A stretch of 64,000 nucleotides of DNA from RGIG5579 sp045543495 (GTDB lineage Bacteria; Bacillota; Clostridia; Oscillospirales; SIG627). A model generated the notes under the pieces. The model was not told the DNA's origin. It did not search any database and was given only the letters and a program-made list of their open reading frames with translations. This document shows, piece after piece, positions 41,490-49,449 of the stretch. The position numbers were made by a program, and so were the translations under genes. The stretch is taken from positions 20,820 through 84,819 of the forward strand of contig JAZQMO010000010.1 of assembly GCA_045543495.1 (NCBI GenBank). The letters are read 5' to 3'. Each line of letters starts with the position of its first letter. Position 1 is the stretch's first letter.

Positions 41490-41963
41490 ATGAAAAAGAA
41501 CATCAACACCCTCCCGTTTTCTCAGCGGGCAAGGGATTATTTTCTGGAAGGGTACAACTGTGCCCAATCGGTTTATGCCGCCTTCGCGCCCGCCCTCGGG
41601 GTGGAAGAAAAGAAGGCTCTGATGCTGGCCTCCCCCTTTGGTGGCGGCTTTGGCAGAATGAGAGAGGTCTGCGGTGCCTTCAGCGGAATGATGCTGGTGG
41701 TGGGGGAGATCTTCGGTTATTCCGAGCTCTCTTCTCCCGAAAAAGGGGAGCTTTATCCCAGAGTGCAGGAATTGGGAAGGCTGTTTCGGGAGAGATTCGG
41801 CAACCTTCGCTGCATTGATCTGTTGGAGAATAAGGTGCCCGCAGGCGGTGCCGCCTCAGAGAGAACCGGCGAGTACTACGCCACTCGCCCCTGTGCCCGC
41901 TTTGTGGAGGGTGCGGCGGAAATTTTGGAGGACTATTTGAGACAGGAGGGGATTTTGAAATGA
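41490..41963 (+). CDS. C_GCAxxG_C_C family redox protein
   Basis: A 157-residue protein of the putative redox family named for its Cys pattern. Conserved Cys are in YNCAQSVYAAF, in EVCGAFSGMMLVVG (the CGAxxG motif), in FGNLRCIDLL and in RPCARFVEG. The family is thought to bind a metal or cofactor, but no activity is established. The ATG at 41490 follows GAGG. It is the first gene of an operon with two half-size chromate-family transporters and a small protein; the next gene overlaps it by 4 bp (ATGA). Confidence 0.88.
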   Translation: MKKNINTLPFSQRARDYFLEGYNCAQSVYAAFAPALGVEEKKALMLASPFGGGFGRMREVCGAFSGMMLVVGEIFGYSELSSPEKGELYPRVQELGRLFRERFGNLRCIDLLENKVPAGGAASERTGEYYATRPCARFVEGAAEILEDYLRQEGILK

Positions 41964-42544
41964 CAAAAGCAAAAAACAAGCTCTTGGATTTGTTTTTGAC
42001 CTTCATGAAGATCGGCGCCTTTACCTTCGGCGGCGGTTATGCCATGCTTTCCATTGTGGAAAATGAAATGACGAGCAAGAAAAAATGGCTCACCCATGAC
42101 GAAATGATGGATATTTTCGTCATTGCCGAGTCCACTCCCGGCCCCGTTGCCATCAACACCGCTACCTTCGTGGGGTATAAGATCGGCGGCCTTTTCGGCT
42201 CCTTCTGTGCCACCTTGGGCGTGGTGCTGCCTTCCTTTGTTATCATTTTTATCATTTCCGTCTTTTTGAAAAACTTTTTGGAGATCACTTGGGTGGCCAG
42301 CGCCTTTCAGGGGATCAAGGCGGCGGTGGCTTTTCTCATTTTCGGTGCAGGCTGGAAAATGTTTCGCAAAATGAAGAAAAAGGCCTTGGAGCTCTGCATT
42401 TTCCTCGGCGCCCTTTTGGTGATGCTGGCCGTCAATTTTGATCTCTTTTATGTTTCCGCTATTGTGTTCATTCTTTGTGCCGCCGTCATCGGCCTTGTGT
42501 GCTACGGCGTTGCCAAAAAAGGGAAGGGAGGGGATGAAAAATGA
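41960..42544 (+). CDS. Half-size chromate-family (CHR) transporter, subunit 1
   Basis: A 194-residue membrane protein containing one CHR domain. The signature is FTFGGGYAMLSIVENEM near the N terminus, followed by IAESTPGPVAINTATFVGY and five to six hydrophobic segments. Short CHR proteins normally act in pairs of opposite orientation; the next gene is the partner (overlap ATGA). Chromate efflux is the name-giving activity, but many gut Clostridia carry these pairs and the natural substrate may be another oxyanion. Confidence 0.92.
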   Translation: MTKAKNKLLDLFLTFMKIGAFTFGGGYAMLSIVENEMTSKKKWLTHDEMMDIFVIAESTPGPVAINTATFVGYKIGGLFGSFCATLGVVLPSFVIIFIISVFLKNFLEITWVASAFQGIKAAVAFLIFGAGWKMFRKMKKKALELCIFLGALLVMLAVNFDLFYVSAIVFILCAAVIGLVCYGVAKKGKGGDEK

Positions 42545-43140
42545 TCACCTGTCTTCGTCTCTTTTGGGAATTTTTCAAGGTTGGCCTGTTCACCTTCGGC
42601 GGTGGATACGGTGCCATTCCCATCATTCGGGATGCGGTTCTCTCAAACCCCTGGATGGGTGTGGATGCAGATCTGTTTTCCTACATTCTCGGCGTGGCCG
42701 AGTCCACTCCCGGCCCCATTATGATCAATTCTGCCACCTATATCGGCTCCACCACCGCAGGGATTTTGGGATCCTTCTTTGCCACCCTCGGTGTGGTGAC
42801 TCCGTCCTTTGTGATCATTGTGCTCATTGCCCGTTTTCTCCGTGGCTTTATGGAGAAAAAGGCGGTTCGCAGTGCGCTGGATGCCATTAAGCCCTGCGTG
42901 GTGGGGATCATTTTGGCAACGGGCTCCTATCTTTTGCTGTCGGGCATTCTTCCCGAGGTGAACCGTGTTGTCACCGATGGCTTCGGCAGCTTTTTGCTCC
43001 CGCAGTTTAAGACCCTTCTCATCTTCGGGCTGGTATTCTTGGTTCGCAGCCTTTACAGAATCATCAAAAAGAAAACCATTTCTCCCATTTTGTCCATCGG
43101 CATCTCGGCGGTCTTGGGAATTTTGGTCTACGGGGTGTAA
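42541..43140 (+). CDS. Half-size chromate-family (CHR) transporter, subunit 2
   Basis: A 199-residue partner with the same motifs: LFTFGGGYGAIPIIRDAV and VAESTPGPIMINSATYIGS, then LGVVTPSFVIIVLIARFL. Six hydrophobic segments. Overlaps the first half-transporter by 4 bp and is followed one base later by a small protein gene, so the three are probably translated from one mRNA. Confidence 0.92.
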   Translation: MITCLRLFWEFFKVGLFTFGGGYGAIPIIRDAVLSNPWMGVDADLFSYILGVAESTPGPIMINSATYIGSTTAGILGSFFATLGVVTPSFVIIVLIARFLRGFMEKKAVRSALDAIKPCVVGIILATGSYLLLSGILPEVNRVVTDGFGSFLLPQFKTLLIFGLVFLVRSLYRIIKKKTISPILSIGISAVLGILVYGV

Positions 43141-43141
43141 T

Positions 43142-43348
43142 ATGGAATTTATGCCTTGGCAAAAGGAATTGATGGAGACCCTTGTGAAAAAGGGCCTTGG
43201 TCGGGATGATATTTTTTCGGTGATGCTGGTTCTCACCAAGGAGGAAAAGGGGCAAAAAATGCTCTCCTTCCTGACTGAGCGGGAGAATGTTACCCCCGAT
43301 GAGATCTTCGAGCAGGCGGGAAGGATCGCCTTTGAGGAAAATGCTTGA
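43142..43348 (+). CDS. Small hypothetical protein
   Basis: A 68-residue, mainly helical, charged soluble protein (MEFMPWQKELMETLVKKG ... EIFEQAGRIAFEENA). I do not recognise it. The start is the ATG immediately behind the stop of the second CHR gene; a GGGGTG stretch eight bases upstream may serve as ribosome binding site. The sequence contains a repeated helix-turn-helix-like pattern (ENVTPDEIFEQAGRI), but I would not call a DNA-binding domain. Its stop codon lies inside the -35 box of the trpB leader promoter. Confidence 0.65.
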   Translation: MEFMPWQKELMETLVKKGLGRDDIFSVMLVLTKEEKGQKMLSFLTERENVTPDEIFEQAGRIAFEENA

Positions 43349-43373
43349 CTTTTTTTTCATCCTTTGTTATACT
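43345..43373 (+). promoter_or_regulatory. Promoter for the trpB leader
   Basis: TTGACT (43345-43350), 17-bp spacer, TATACT (43368-43373). The T-box leader begins about 10 bases later. Confidence 0.85.
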
Positions 43374-43380
43374 GATAAAA

Positions 43381-43634
43381 ACCGATGAACAAGAGAAGTA
43401 ACCCTTCTTCGTCCTTCAAAGAGAGCCGCCCTTGGTGGAAAAGCGGTAAGGATGGGATTGGTGAATGGCCTTGTGAGGGCGATCCGAACGGGAAACCAAG
43501 TAGGTGAGACGGGTCCGACCGTTACCTCGGCAGTGTATGTCAGTACACAAGCAGTGCGCCCGTCTCGGGCGAATTTGGGTGGTACCGCGGATTTGATTCG
43601 CCCCGAACGGTTTTCCGTTCGGGGCTTTATATTT
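43381..43634 (+). ncRNA. T-box riboswitch (tryptophan) upstream of trpB
   Basis: Transcribed leader that senses uncharged tRNA. The T-box sequence TGGGTGGTACCGCGG (43576-43590) sits in an antiterminator (GGGCGAAT at 43567-43574 pairs with ATTCGCCC at 43596-43603). Stem I is closed by ACAAG (43389-43393) and CTTGT (43470-43474); its specifier loop contains GAATGGC, placing UGG (Trp) at 43466-43468. The apical part has the conserved GAGAGCC and GGTGGAAAAGCGG blocks. The competing terminator is at 43600-43634. The base after the tRNA-binding UGG in the T-box is U, pairing with A73 or wobbling with G73. Confidence 0.92.
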
Positions 43635-43638
43635 TTTT
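43600..43638 (+). terminator. T-box terminator
   Basis: 11-bp stem GCCCCGAACGG / CCGTTCGGGGC with a TTTT loop and a T-rich tail; mutually exclusive with the antiterminator. Confidence 0.92.
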
Positions 43639-43651
43639 GGAGGAAAAAAGG

Positions 43652-43708
43652 ATGGCAAGGCTTTTATGGAAGGAGCGATGGCGTCGTTCCCACGATTTTT
43701 TTGCCTAA
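43652..43708 (+). CDS. Tryptophan-containing leader peptide upstream of trpB
   Basis: An 18-codon frame, MARLLWKERWRRSHDFFA, between the T-box terminator and trpB. GGAGG (43639-43643) is eight bases before its ATG and the same TTTTTTGGAGGA block precedes trpB, so both starts have equal sites. Two of 18 codons are TGG, far above chance for Trp. It is read only if the T-box permits read-through. The Bacillus subtilis rtpA gene has the same arrangement: Trp T-box plus Trp leader peptide. I infer that ribosome stalling at the Trp codons adds a second layer of control. Confidence 0.6.
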   Translation: MARLLWKERWRRSHDFFA

Positions 43709-43750
43709 CATACCGAATCAAAGAACAAACCATTTTTTGGAGGATAGATT

Positions 43751-44971
43751 ATGAAATTCAACGGAATTGATTTTGATACTTACTTTAATCAGTATCCCGA
43801 TAAGAACGGATACTTCGGAAAATACGGCGGTGTTTACATTGATGAAAAGCTGAAAAACGCGATGGAAGAGATCACCGAGGCGTATTATTCCATTTGTCAG
43901 TCCCGCCGCTTCATTGCGGAACTCAGACGGATCCGCAAGGAGTTTCAGGGCAGACCTACCCCTGTGACCCATTTGGAGCGCCTGTCCGATTCCTTGGGCG
44001 GCAAGGTTCAGCTTTACGCCAAGCGTGAGGATCTGAACCACTCCGGTGCCCATAAGCTGAACCACTGTATGGGCGAGGCTCTCCTTGCCAAATATATGGG
44101 CAAGAAGAAGGTCATTGCCGAGACCGGCGCAGGTCAGCACGGCGTTGCCCTTGCCACCGCCGCCGCTTATTTCGGCTTGGAGTGCGATATTTATATGGGC
44201 TCCGTGGATATTAAGAAGCAGGCTCCCAATGTGGCAAGAATGAAGATCCTCGGCGCCAATGTGGTGGAGGTGACCCACGGCCTGAAGACCCTGAAGGAAG
44301 CGGTGGATGCCGCCTTTGATGCATACAGCAAGGAATATAAGGACTGCATTTACTGTATCGGTTCGGTTCTCGGCCCCCATCCCTTCCCCATGATGGTGCG
44401 CGATTTTCAGAGCGTGGTGGGCATTGAAGCAAGAGAGCAGTTTGTGGAAATGACAGGTCATCTGCCCGATGCCATTGTGGCCTGTGTGGGCGGTGGCTCC
44501 AACGCCGCAGGCCTGTTTGCAGGCTTCCTCAACGATCCCGTGGATATCTACGGCATCGAGCCCTTGGGCAGAGGCCCCAAGCTGGGGGATCACGCTGCCA
44601 GCTTAAAATACGGCACCGAGGGCATTATGCACGGCTTCAACAGCATTATGCTGAAGGATGAAAACGGCGATCCCGCTCCCGTTTACTCCGTGGCCAGCGG
44701 ATTGGACTATCCCTCCTCCGGCCCCGAGCACGCCTTCTTGCAGGAGATCGGCAGAGTCAAGTACGATGTCATTGATGATGAGGAGACCGTGGATGCCTTC
44801 TTCAAGCTTTCCCGCCTTGAGGGTATCATTCCCGCCATTGAAAGCTCCCACGCCGTTGCCTACGGTATGAAGCTTGCCCAAAAGATGGAGAAGGGCTCCG
44901 TTCTTATCAACCTCTCCGGCAGAGGCGATAAGGATATGGATTATATTTTGGAAAAATACGGCATTCGCTAA
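43751..44971 (+). CDS. trpB: Tryptophan synthase beta chain
   Basis: Pyridoxal-phosphate enzyme making tryptophan from indole (or indole-glycerol phosphate, with TrpA) and serine. The 406 residues are of the TrpB1 type: GRPTPVTHLERL, the PLP lysine Lys102 in GAHKLNH, catalytic Glu124 in AETGAGQHG, the phosphate-binding GGGSNAAG and C-terminal LINLSGRGDKDM. No trpA or other trp gene is in the window and a terminator follows directly, so it is a solitary trpB. It may use free indole from the environment. Regulated by the T-box and perhaps the leader peptide. Confidence 0.96.
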   Translation: MKFNGIDFDTYFNQYPDKNGYFGKYGGVYIDEKLKNAMEEITEAYYSICQSRRFIAELRRIRKEFQGRPTPVTHLERLSDSLGGKVQLYAKREDLNHSGAHKLNHCMGEALLAKYMGKKKVIAETGAGQHGVALATAAAYFGLECDIYMGSVDIKKQAPNVARMKILGANVVEVTHGLKTLKEAVDAAFDAYSKEYKDCIYCIGSVLGPHPFPMMVRDFQSVVGIEAREQFVEMTGHLPDAIVACVGGGSNAAGLFAGFLNDPVDIYGIEPLGRGPKLGDHAASLKYGTEGIMHGFNSIMLKDENGDPAPVYSVASGLDYPSSGPEHAFLQEIGRVKYDVIDDEETVDAFFKLSRLEGIIPAIESSHAVAYGMKLAQKMEKGSVLINLSGRGDKDMDYILEKYGIR

Positions 44972-44974
44972 AAG

Positions 44975-45017
44975 AAAAAATCGGCAGATCAAGATCAAGT
45001 GATCTGCCGATTTTTTT
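44975..45017. terminator. Bidirectional terminator trpB / beta-galactosidase
   Basis: Stem AATCGGCAGATCA / TGATCTGCCGATT with A and T runs, between convergent genes; it overlaps the last bases of the beta-galactosidase gene. Confidence 0.92.
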
Positions 45018-47841
45018 ATGCATCGGGAAAAATGGTGAAGGAGAAGGAGATCTCCTTTTCCGAAAGCTGATACTTTTCTGCCAAAGCGGGGCCGCAGGCT
45101 CCCGAGCCGGTGCCCGAAACCTTGTAATCCACCCGCAGGTGGATCTTGCCGTCCCGCAGGATCTCATCCTGATGCTTTGCTTTTTGAAGTGCCTCGGCGC
45201 TGTATTCTAAAACGGAAAACTCCATACTGTCCTCCGCACGGATCCGCAAAGAGCCGATCTTCAATTCCTTGGTGCCGAAGTGGTTTCCGTGCTCCTGCGG
45301 CATGGGATAGGGCACATATTCCTCCCCTGCACGGCTTTCATACAGGCCCACGGGAGAGGCGTGGTGCATATCGCAGTAGCTTTCCAAGGGGCCGTGGCCG
45401 TAATAGGAGAAGCGGTCAAACTCCTTGGGCAAATGAAAATCAAAGCCCAAGCGAGGCAGGTAAAAGGCATCGGGGCGAACCCTGCCGTGAAGGCTGACCC
45501 GCATGGCTCCGTTTTCGTGCACTCGGTAAGATAGGGTGTATTTCAGGAAAGGGGAACGGGAAATGCCCGCCAGCGCCCCTTCGATCACAAGCTCTCCGTC
45601 CTCCAAGCGGCAATCGTAGGTCTTTTGAAAGCTCTGATCTAAATTTTCTCCTTGCCAGGTGGTGAGATTCAGCCAGTTTTCCTTGATCTTCCGCTCATTA
45701 TCAAACAGAGGGCGGAAGGCAGACAGGCGAGGAGGGCAAAGGAACTGCTCCTTTCCTCTGATCACAAGGCTCTCGATCTCTCCCGTAAGGGCGGAAAAGC
45801 GGTAGGAGAAATCCTTGCCCTCGCAAAGGTAGCCCTCGCCCGTTTCTCGGAACAAGGCTTTTTCGGGGAACGCTTCCTCCGTCACGGTGCAGGGGATCGG
45901 GTGCTGGAGGGTGGCGTATACCACATCTCCCTTGGCAAGCACCAGATTCAGGTGCGCTCCCAGCTTGCACTCGATTCCCTCTGCGGGGATCGAAAGCGTG
46001 GTGCTTTCGTGGGGCGGCACGTTCAAGGTCAGATTTTCTGCCTTTCGGATCACCCCGTCCACCTCAATGTGATAATGGAAGATATACTCCGAAAGATTGG
46101 TGAAATCAAGGCGGTTGTAAAGGGTCAGGGTGCCGTTTTCATATTCGGTTCGGATGGGACGGTATGCGGCACGGATCTCAAGGGATCCCGCCTTCAGGCT
46201 CCGATCGGCAAAGACCATTCCGTCACAGCAGAAATTGCTGTCGTGGGTTCGTTCCCCTTCAAAATCTCCGCCGTATCGTTCCACGCCGTTTTGGTCCACC
46301 ACGTGGTCGGCCCATTCCCAAATGCACCCGCCGCAAAGCTTGGGGTAAGAGTCAAAGAGCTCGTTGTAATCCCATACATCACCGGGACCGTTGCCCATGG
46401 CGTGGGCGTATTCGCAAAGGAACACGGGGCGGTCAATCTCGTCATTTTTTGCCGCCGCCTCCAGATCATTGAGGGACAGGTACATACGGGAATAAACATC
46501 CGAATACCAAAATTCTCCCTTGCGGCAGGCCTCCTCGCTGTGAACAAGGCGGGTGGCATCCCGCTTCTTGACCCATTCGGCCATGGCAATGTGGTTTTCC
46601 CCGAAGCCGCTTTCGTTGCTGAGAGACCAAAAAATGATGCAGGTGAAGTTTTTATTGATCTCCACCGAGCGCTGCATTCTCTCCACATATTCCTTTTTCC
46701 ATTCGGGCTTCGTGCTGGGCCAATCTCCCGATTCCATATCGTAGGCATATTTGGCCCCTGCGATCCTGCGGGTGAAGCCGTGACATTCCAGATCGTTTTC
46801 CAGCACCACATAAAAGCCCATTTCATCGCAAAGGGCTAAAAATTTGGGGTGAGGCGGGTAGTGGGAGGTACGAATGCAGTTGATGTTCAATTCCTTCATT
46901 AAGGCAAGATCCCATCTCATTTGCGTTTCGGTGATGCACCAGCCGCCGAATTTCGTGCTGTCGTGGTGATTGACTCCCCTCAGGGTCACGGGGGAGCCGT
47001 TGATCAAAAGCTCCTTTTTGGGGGAGATCTCAATTTTTCTCAGCCCCGCACGGAAGGTCAGAATTTCCCCCTGACAGGTAAAGGTCAGAGTGTAGAGATA
47101 GGGAGCCTCCGCATTCCACAAAACGGGTTTTTCGGGAGAAAAGCGAAATTCTCCCTCAATTTCTTTTTGGCAAAGGACCTTCTCTCCCTCTGAAATGCAC
47201 ACCGTGGCGGTCTTGTCCACTCGGATGGAAAAGGCCTTGTCATCTGACAGGATCTCTACATCCTCCAAATGCCCGAAGGGTCTTTGAGTCAATGCCACGT
47301 CACGGAAAATACCGTGGTAACGGAAGGCATCCTGATCCTCCAGATAGGCCCCGCAGCACCATTTGAGCACACGGATCTGCAGGGTGTTTTCCCCTTCTTT
47401 TACAAAGCTTGTAAGATCAAACTCCGCTCTCAGGCGGCTTCCTTGGGTAAAGCCCACTTTTTTTCCGTTGACCCAAACCTCTCCCAAGGAGGAGACCCCC
47501 TCCAGAATCAGGCTGATCTGCCCCCACTTTTTCTCCAAAAGAAAGTCTCTTTCGTAAATGCCGCAGGGGTTTTCATCGGGCACAAAGGGCACGTCACAGG
47601 GGAAGGGATAATTCTGATTGGTGTAATTGGGGTTTTCATACCCGTAAAGCTCCCAGCAGGAGGGAACGGGAATGGTTTCGGAAAACGCGATCTCTTCGGG
47701 AATCTTATCATCCCGCTCAAAAAAACAAAATCTCCACGCTCCGTTTAACAGCCTGTATTCCGAAATGCCCTCGGGAATACAGTAGGAGGTGGGCGAGAGT
47801 CTGTTTTCACTTGTTTTTTCGGGATTTTCATAATAACGCAT
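45016..47841 (-). CDS. Beta-galactosidase, GH2 (LacZ type)
   Basis: A 941-residue cytosolic glycosidase. Domain order: sugar-binding jelly roll (~40-190), Ig-like (~190-280), TIM barrel (~280-570), second Ig-like and C-terminal beta-sandwich. Acid/base Glu410 is in SNESGFGENH and nucleophile Glu477 in CEYAHAMGN, the LacZ equivalents of 461 and 537. NHHDSTKFGG and RTSHYPPHPKFL mark the barrel; FSYYGHGPLESYCDMHHASPVG the last domain. Start taken as ATG 47841 behind GAGGTGA. No sugar transporter or regulator adjoins it; lactose or other beta-galactosides are likely substrates. Confidence 0.95.
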   Translation of the reverse strand: MRYYENPEKTSENRLSPTSYCIPEGISEYRLLNGAWRFCFFERDDKIPEEIAFSETIPVPSCWELYGYENPNYTNQNYPFPCDVPFVPDENPCGIYERDFLLEKKWGQISLILEGVSSLGEVWVNGKKVGFTQGSRLRAEFDLTSFVKEGENTLQIRVLKWCCGAYLEDQDAFRYHGIFRDVALTQRPFGHLEDVEILSDDKAFSIRVDKTATVCISEGEKVLCQKEIEGEFRFSPEKPVLWNAEAPYLYTLTFTCQGEILTFRAGLRKIEISPKKELLINGSPVTLRGVNHHDSTKFGGWCITETQMRWDLALMKELNINCIRTSHYPPHPKFLALCDEMGFYVVLENDLECHGFTRRIAGAKYAYDMESGDWPSTKPEWKKEYVERMQRSVEINKNFTCIIFWSLSNESGFGENHIAMAEWVKKRDATRLVHSEEACRKGEFWYSDVYSRMYLSLNDLEAAAKNDEIDRPVFLCEYAHAMGNGPGDVWDYNELFDSYPKLCGGCIWEWADHVVDQNGVERYGGDFEGERTHDSNFCCDGMVFADRSLKAGSLEIRAAYRPIRTEYENGTLTLYNRLDFTNLSEYIFHYHIEVDGVIRKAENLTLNVPPHESTTLSIPAEGIECKLGAHLNLVLAKGDVVYATLQHPIPCTVTEEAFPEKALFRETGEGYLCEGKDFSYRFSALTGEIESLVIRGKEQFLCPPRLSAFRPLFDNERKIKENWLNLTTWQGENLDQSFQKTYDCRLEDGELVIEGALAGISRSPFLKYTLSYRVHENGAMRVSLHGRVRPDAFYLPRLGFDFHLPKEFDRFSYYGHGPLESYCDMHHASPVGLYESRAGEEYVPYPMPQEHGNHFGTKELKIGSLRIRAEDSMEFSVLEYSAEALQKAKHQDEILRDGKIHLRVDYKVSGTGSGACGPALAEKYQLSEKEISFSFTIFPDA

Positions 47842-47859
47842 CAGGATCACCTCACAGGA

Positions 47860-47889
47860 ATTCTATCATAGCCCATCCTCCTCCGTCAA
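47860..47889 (-). promoter_or_regulatory. Promoter for the beta-galactosidase gene
   Basis: Minus-strand TTGACG (47884-47889), 18-bp spacer, TAGAAT (47860-47865). Confidence 0.6.
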
Positions 47890-47913
47890 GGCCTCTTTTT
47901 TTCTTTGCGGGGC

Positions 47914-47942
47914 TTGTTTTTTTCGTTTTTCCGTGTTAGAAT
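47914..47942 (+). promoter_or_regulatory. Promoter for coaX
   Basis: TTGTTT (47914-47919), 17-bp spacer, TAGAAT (47937-47942). Confidence 0.6.
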
Positions 47943-47975
47943 AAGGCATCTGAAAGAAAAAAGGAGGAAAGCGGC

Positions 47976-48743
47976 GTGGTACTGACCTTTGACGTGGGAA
48001 ATACCAATATTATGCTGGGCGGCTTCGAGTCTGACGAGATCCGCTTTGTCTCCCGTATTTCCACCTTCCCCTCCCGCACGGCAGATGAATTTGCCGTCTC
48101 CGTTTTAAGCGCCCTCTCCCTTTACGGGATCGAGCCCGAGTCTGTCAGCGGTGTCATTGTGTCCTCGGTGGTTCCTCCCCTGAATGCGGCCTTAAAATCG
48201 GCGGTGAAAATGCTCTTTGACGTAGAGTGCCTCTTTGTGGGGCCCGGTATCAAAAGCGGCATCGGAATTCAGTGTGATATGCCCTCCTCCGTAGGAGCGG
48301 ATCTGATCGCAGCGGCCGTGGCCACCCACAGCATCTACGGCAGTCCCGCTTTGATCATCGATATCGGCACCGCCACCAAAATGACCGTGGTCAACGAAAA
48401 GGGCGCCTTCATCGGCACCTCCATCATCCCGGGCGTTCTCATGGGGCTTTCTGCCCTGTCCGAGAGAACGGCTCAGCTCCCCCGCATCAGCTTGGAAAAG
48501 CCCGAGAAGGTCATTGCCAAGAACACGGCCGACTGTATGCGCTCGGGAGTCCTTTTCGGCAACGCCAGTCTCCTTGACGGGATGATCGACCGCATTTGCG
48601 AGGAATTCGGCGCTCCTCTTCGGGTGTATGCCACGGGAGGAATGGCCTCGACCATTATTCCCCTTTGCAAGCACGAGATCTTTGTGGATGAATATTTGGT
48701 TCTCAAGGGGCTTCATATTTTGTACCGCAAAAACAAGGCCTGA
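47976..48743 (+). CDS. coaX: Type III pantothenate kinase
   Basis: First committed step of coenzyme A synthesis: ATP-dependent phosphorylation of pantothenate; type III enzymes are not inhibited by CoA. The 255 residues show the N-terminal DVGNTNIMLGGF phosphate loop, VVPPLNAAL, the SVGADLIAAAVA region with the catalytic Asp, IDIGTATKMTVV and GGMASTII. The start is GTG at 47976 behind AAGGAGG with an 8-base spacer. An ECF transporter S component follows, and a vitamin-related pairing (uptake plus kinase) is likely. Confidence 0.96.
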   Translation: MVLTFDVGNTNIMLGGFESDEIRFVSRISTFPSRTADEFAVSVLSALSLYGIEPESVSGVIVSSVVPPLNAALKSAVKMLFDVECLFVGPGIKSGIGIQCDMPSSVGADLIAAAVATHSIYGSPALIIDIGTATKMTVVNEKGAFIGTSIIPGVLMGLSALSERTAQLPRISLEKPEKVIAKNTADCMRSGVLFGNASLLDGMIDRICEEFGAPLRVYATGGMASTIIPLCKHEIFVDEYLVLKGLHILYRKNKA

Positions 48744-48759
48744 CTTTTTTTGATATGCC

Positions 48760-48806
48760 CCGCCTCGGCGGATCATATAAATATATGCGTTGTACCGCCT
48801 CGGCGG
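48760..48806 (+). promoter_or_regulatory. Twin GC-rich palindromes before the ECF S-component gene
   Basis: CCGCCTCGGCGG occurs at 48760-48771 and again at 48795-48806, 35 bp apart, both followed by A. The first lies between TTGATA (48750-48755) and TATAAA (48776-48781), a 20-bp spacer of the kind used by MerR-type activators. The second lies just upstream of the AAGGAGG. They may be operators or alternative hairpins. Confidence 0.5.
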
Positions 48807-48828
48807 ACGACAGCAAGGAGGATTTTTT

Positions 48829-49407
48829 ATGCAGGCAAACACACAAAAACAGAAGATCGAAAAGCTGGCCCTTCTGGCCCTTTTCACGGCTCTGGTCGCA
48901 GTGCTTTCGTACTTCGGCGGCTTCATTAAGATCGGAGGATTGGCTTCCGTTTCTCTGACCCTGATCCCCGTGGTGCTGGGCGGCGCAATGATGGGCCCCG
49001 CCGCAGGGGCGCTCCTCGGTGCCGTTTCGGGCATTGTCTTTTTCTTCACCGCAGATGCGGCCTTTTGGTTCAGCCTCAGCGTTCCCGGCACGGTGATCAC
49101 CGTTCTGGTTAAGGGAACCTTGGCGGGCCTTCTGGCAGGCTTGACCTACCGCCTTTTGGAAAAGGTCAACCGCTATTTGGCAGTGGTGGTCAGCGCCATC
49201 GTATGCCCCGTGGTGAATACGGGAATCTTTCTCGTAGGCTGTCTTTTGTTCTTCGTGGATACGGTCACCGCAGGCGCCGCCGCTGAGAGTATGAGCGTGG
49301 CAGGCTACCTGATCGTGTTCTTCGTGGGATTGAACTTTGTCTTTGAGCTTCTTGCCAACATTGTTTTAAGCCCCGCTCTTTACCGTATTTTGAATATTAA
49401 AAAGTAA
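48829..49407 (+). CDS. ECF transporter S component, probably for pantothenate or a related vitamin
   Basis: A 192-residue integral membrane protein with five to six hydrophobic segments, starting with KLALLALFTALVAVLSYFGGF and containing GGAMMGPAAGALLGAVSGIVFFF, the Gly/Ala-rich pattern of S components that bind the vitamin and dock on the shared EcfA/EcfT module. The ATG at 48829 follows AAGGAGG. The gene follows coaX, so pantothenate is the most likely substrate; this is inference from context only. EcfA and EcfT genes are not in the window. A terminator follows. Confidence 0.85.
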   Translation: MQANTQKQKIEKLALLALFTALVAVLSYFGGFIKIGGLASVSLTLIPVVLGGAMMGPAAGALLGAVSGIVFFFTADAAFWFSLSVPGTVITVLVKGTLAGLLAGLTYRLLEKVNRYLAVVVSAIVCPVVNTGIFLVGCLLFFVDTVTAGAAAESMSVAGYLIVFFVGLNFVFELLANIVLSPALYRILNIKK

Positions 49408-49413
49408 AAAAAG

Positions 49414-49446
49414 AAAAAATGCTGAATGAAAATTCAGCATTTTTTC
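49414..49446. terminator. Bidirectional terminator after ECF S component
   Basis: 14-bp stem AAAAAATGCTGAAT / ATTCAGCATTTTTT with a GAAA loop, shared by convergent genes. Confidence 0.92.
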
Positions 49447-49449
49447 TTT

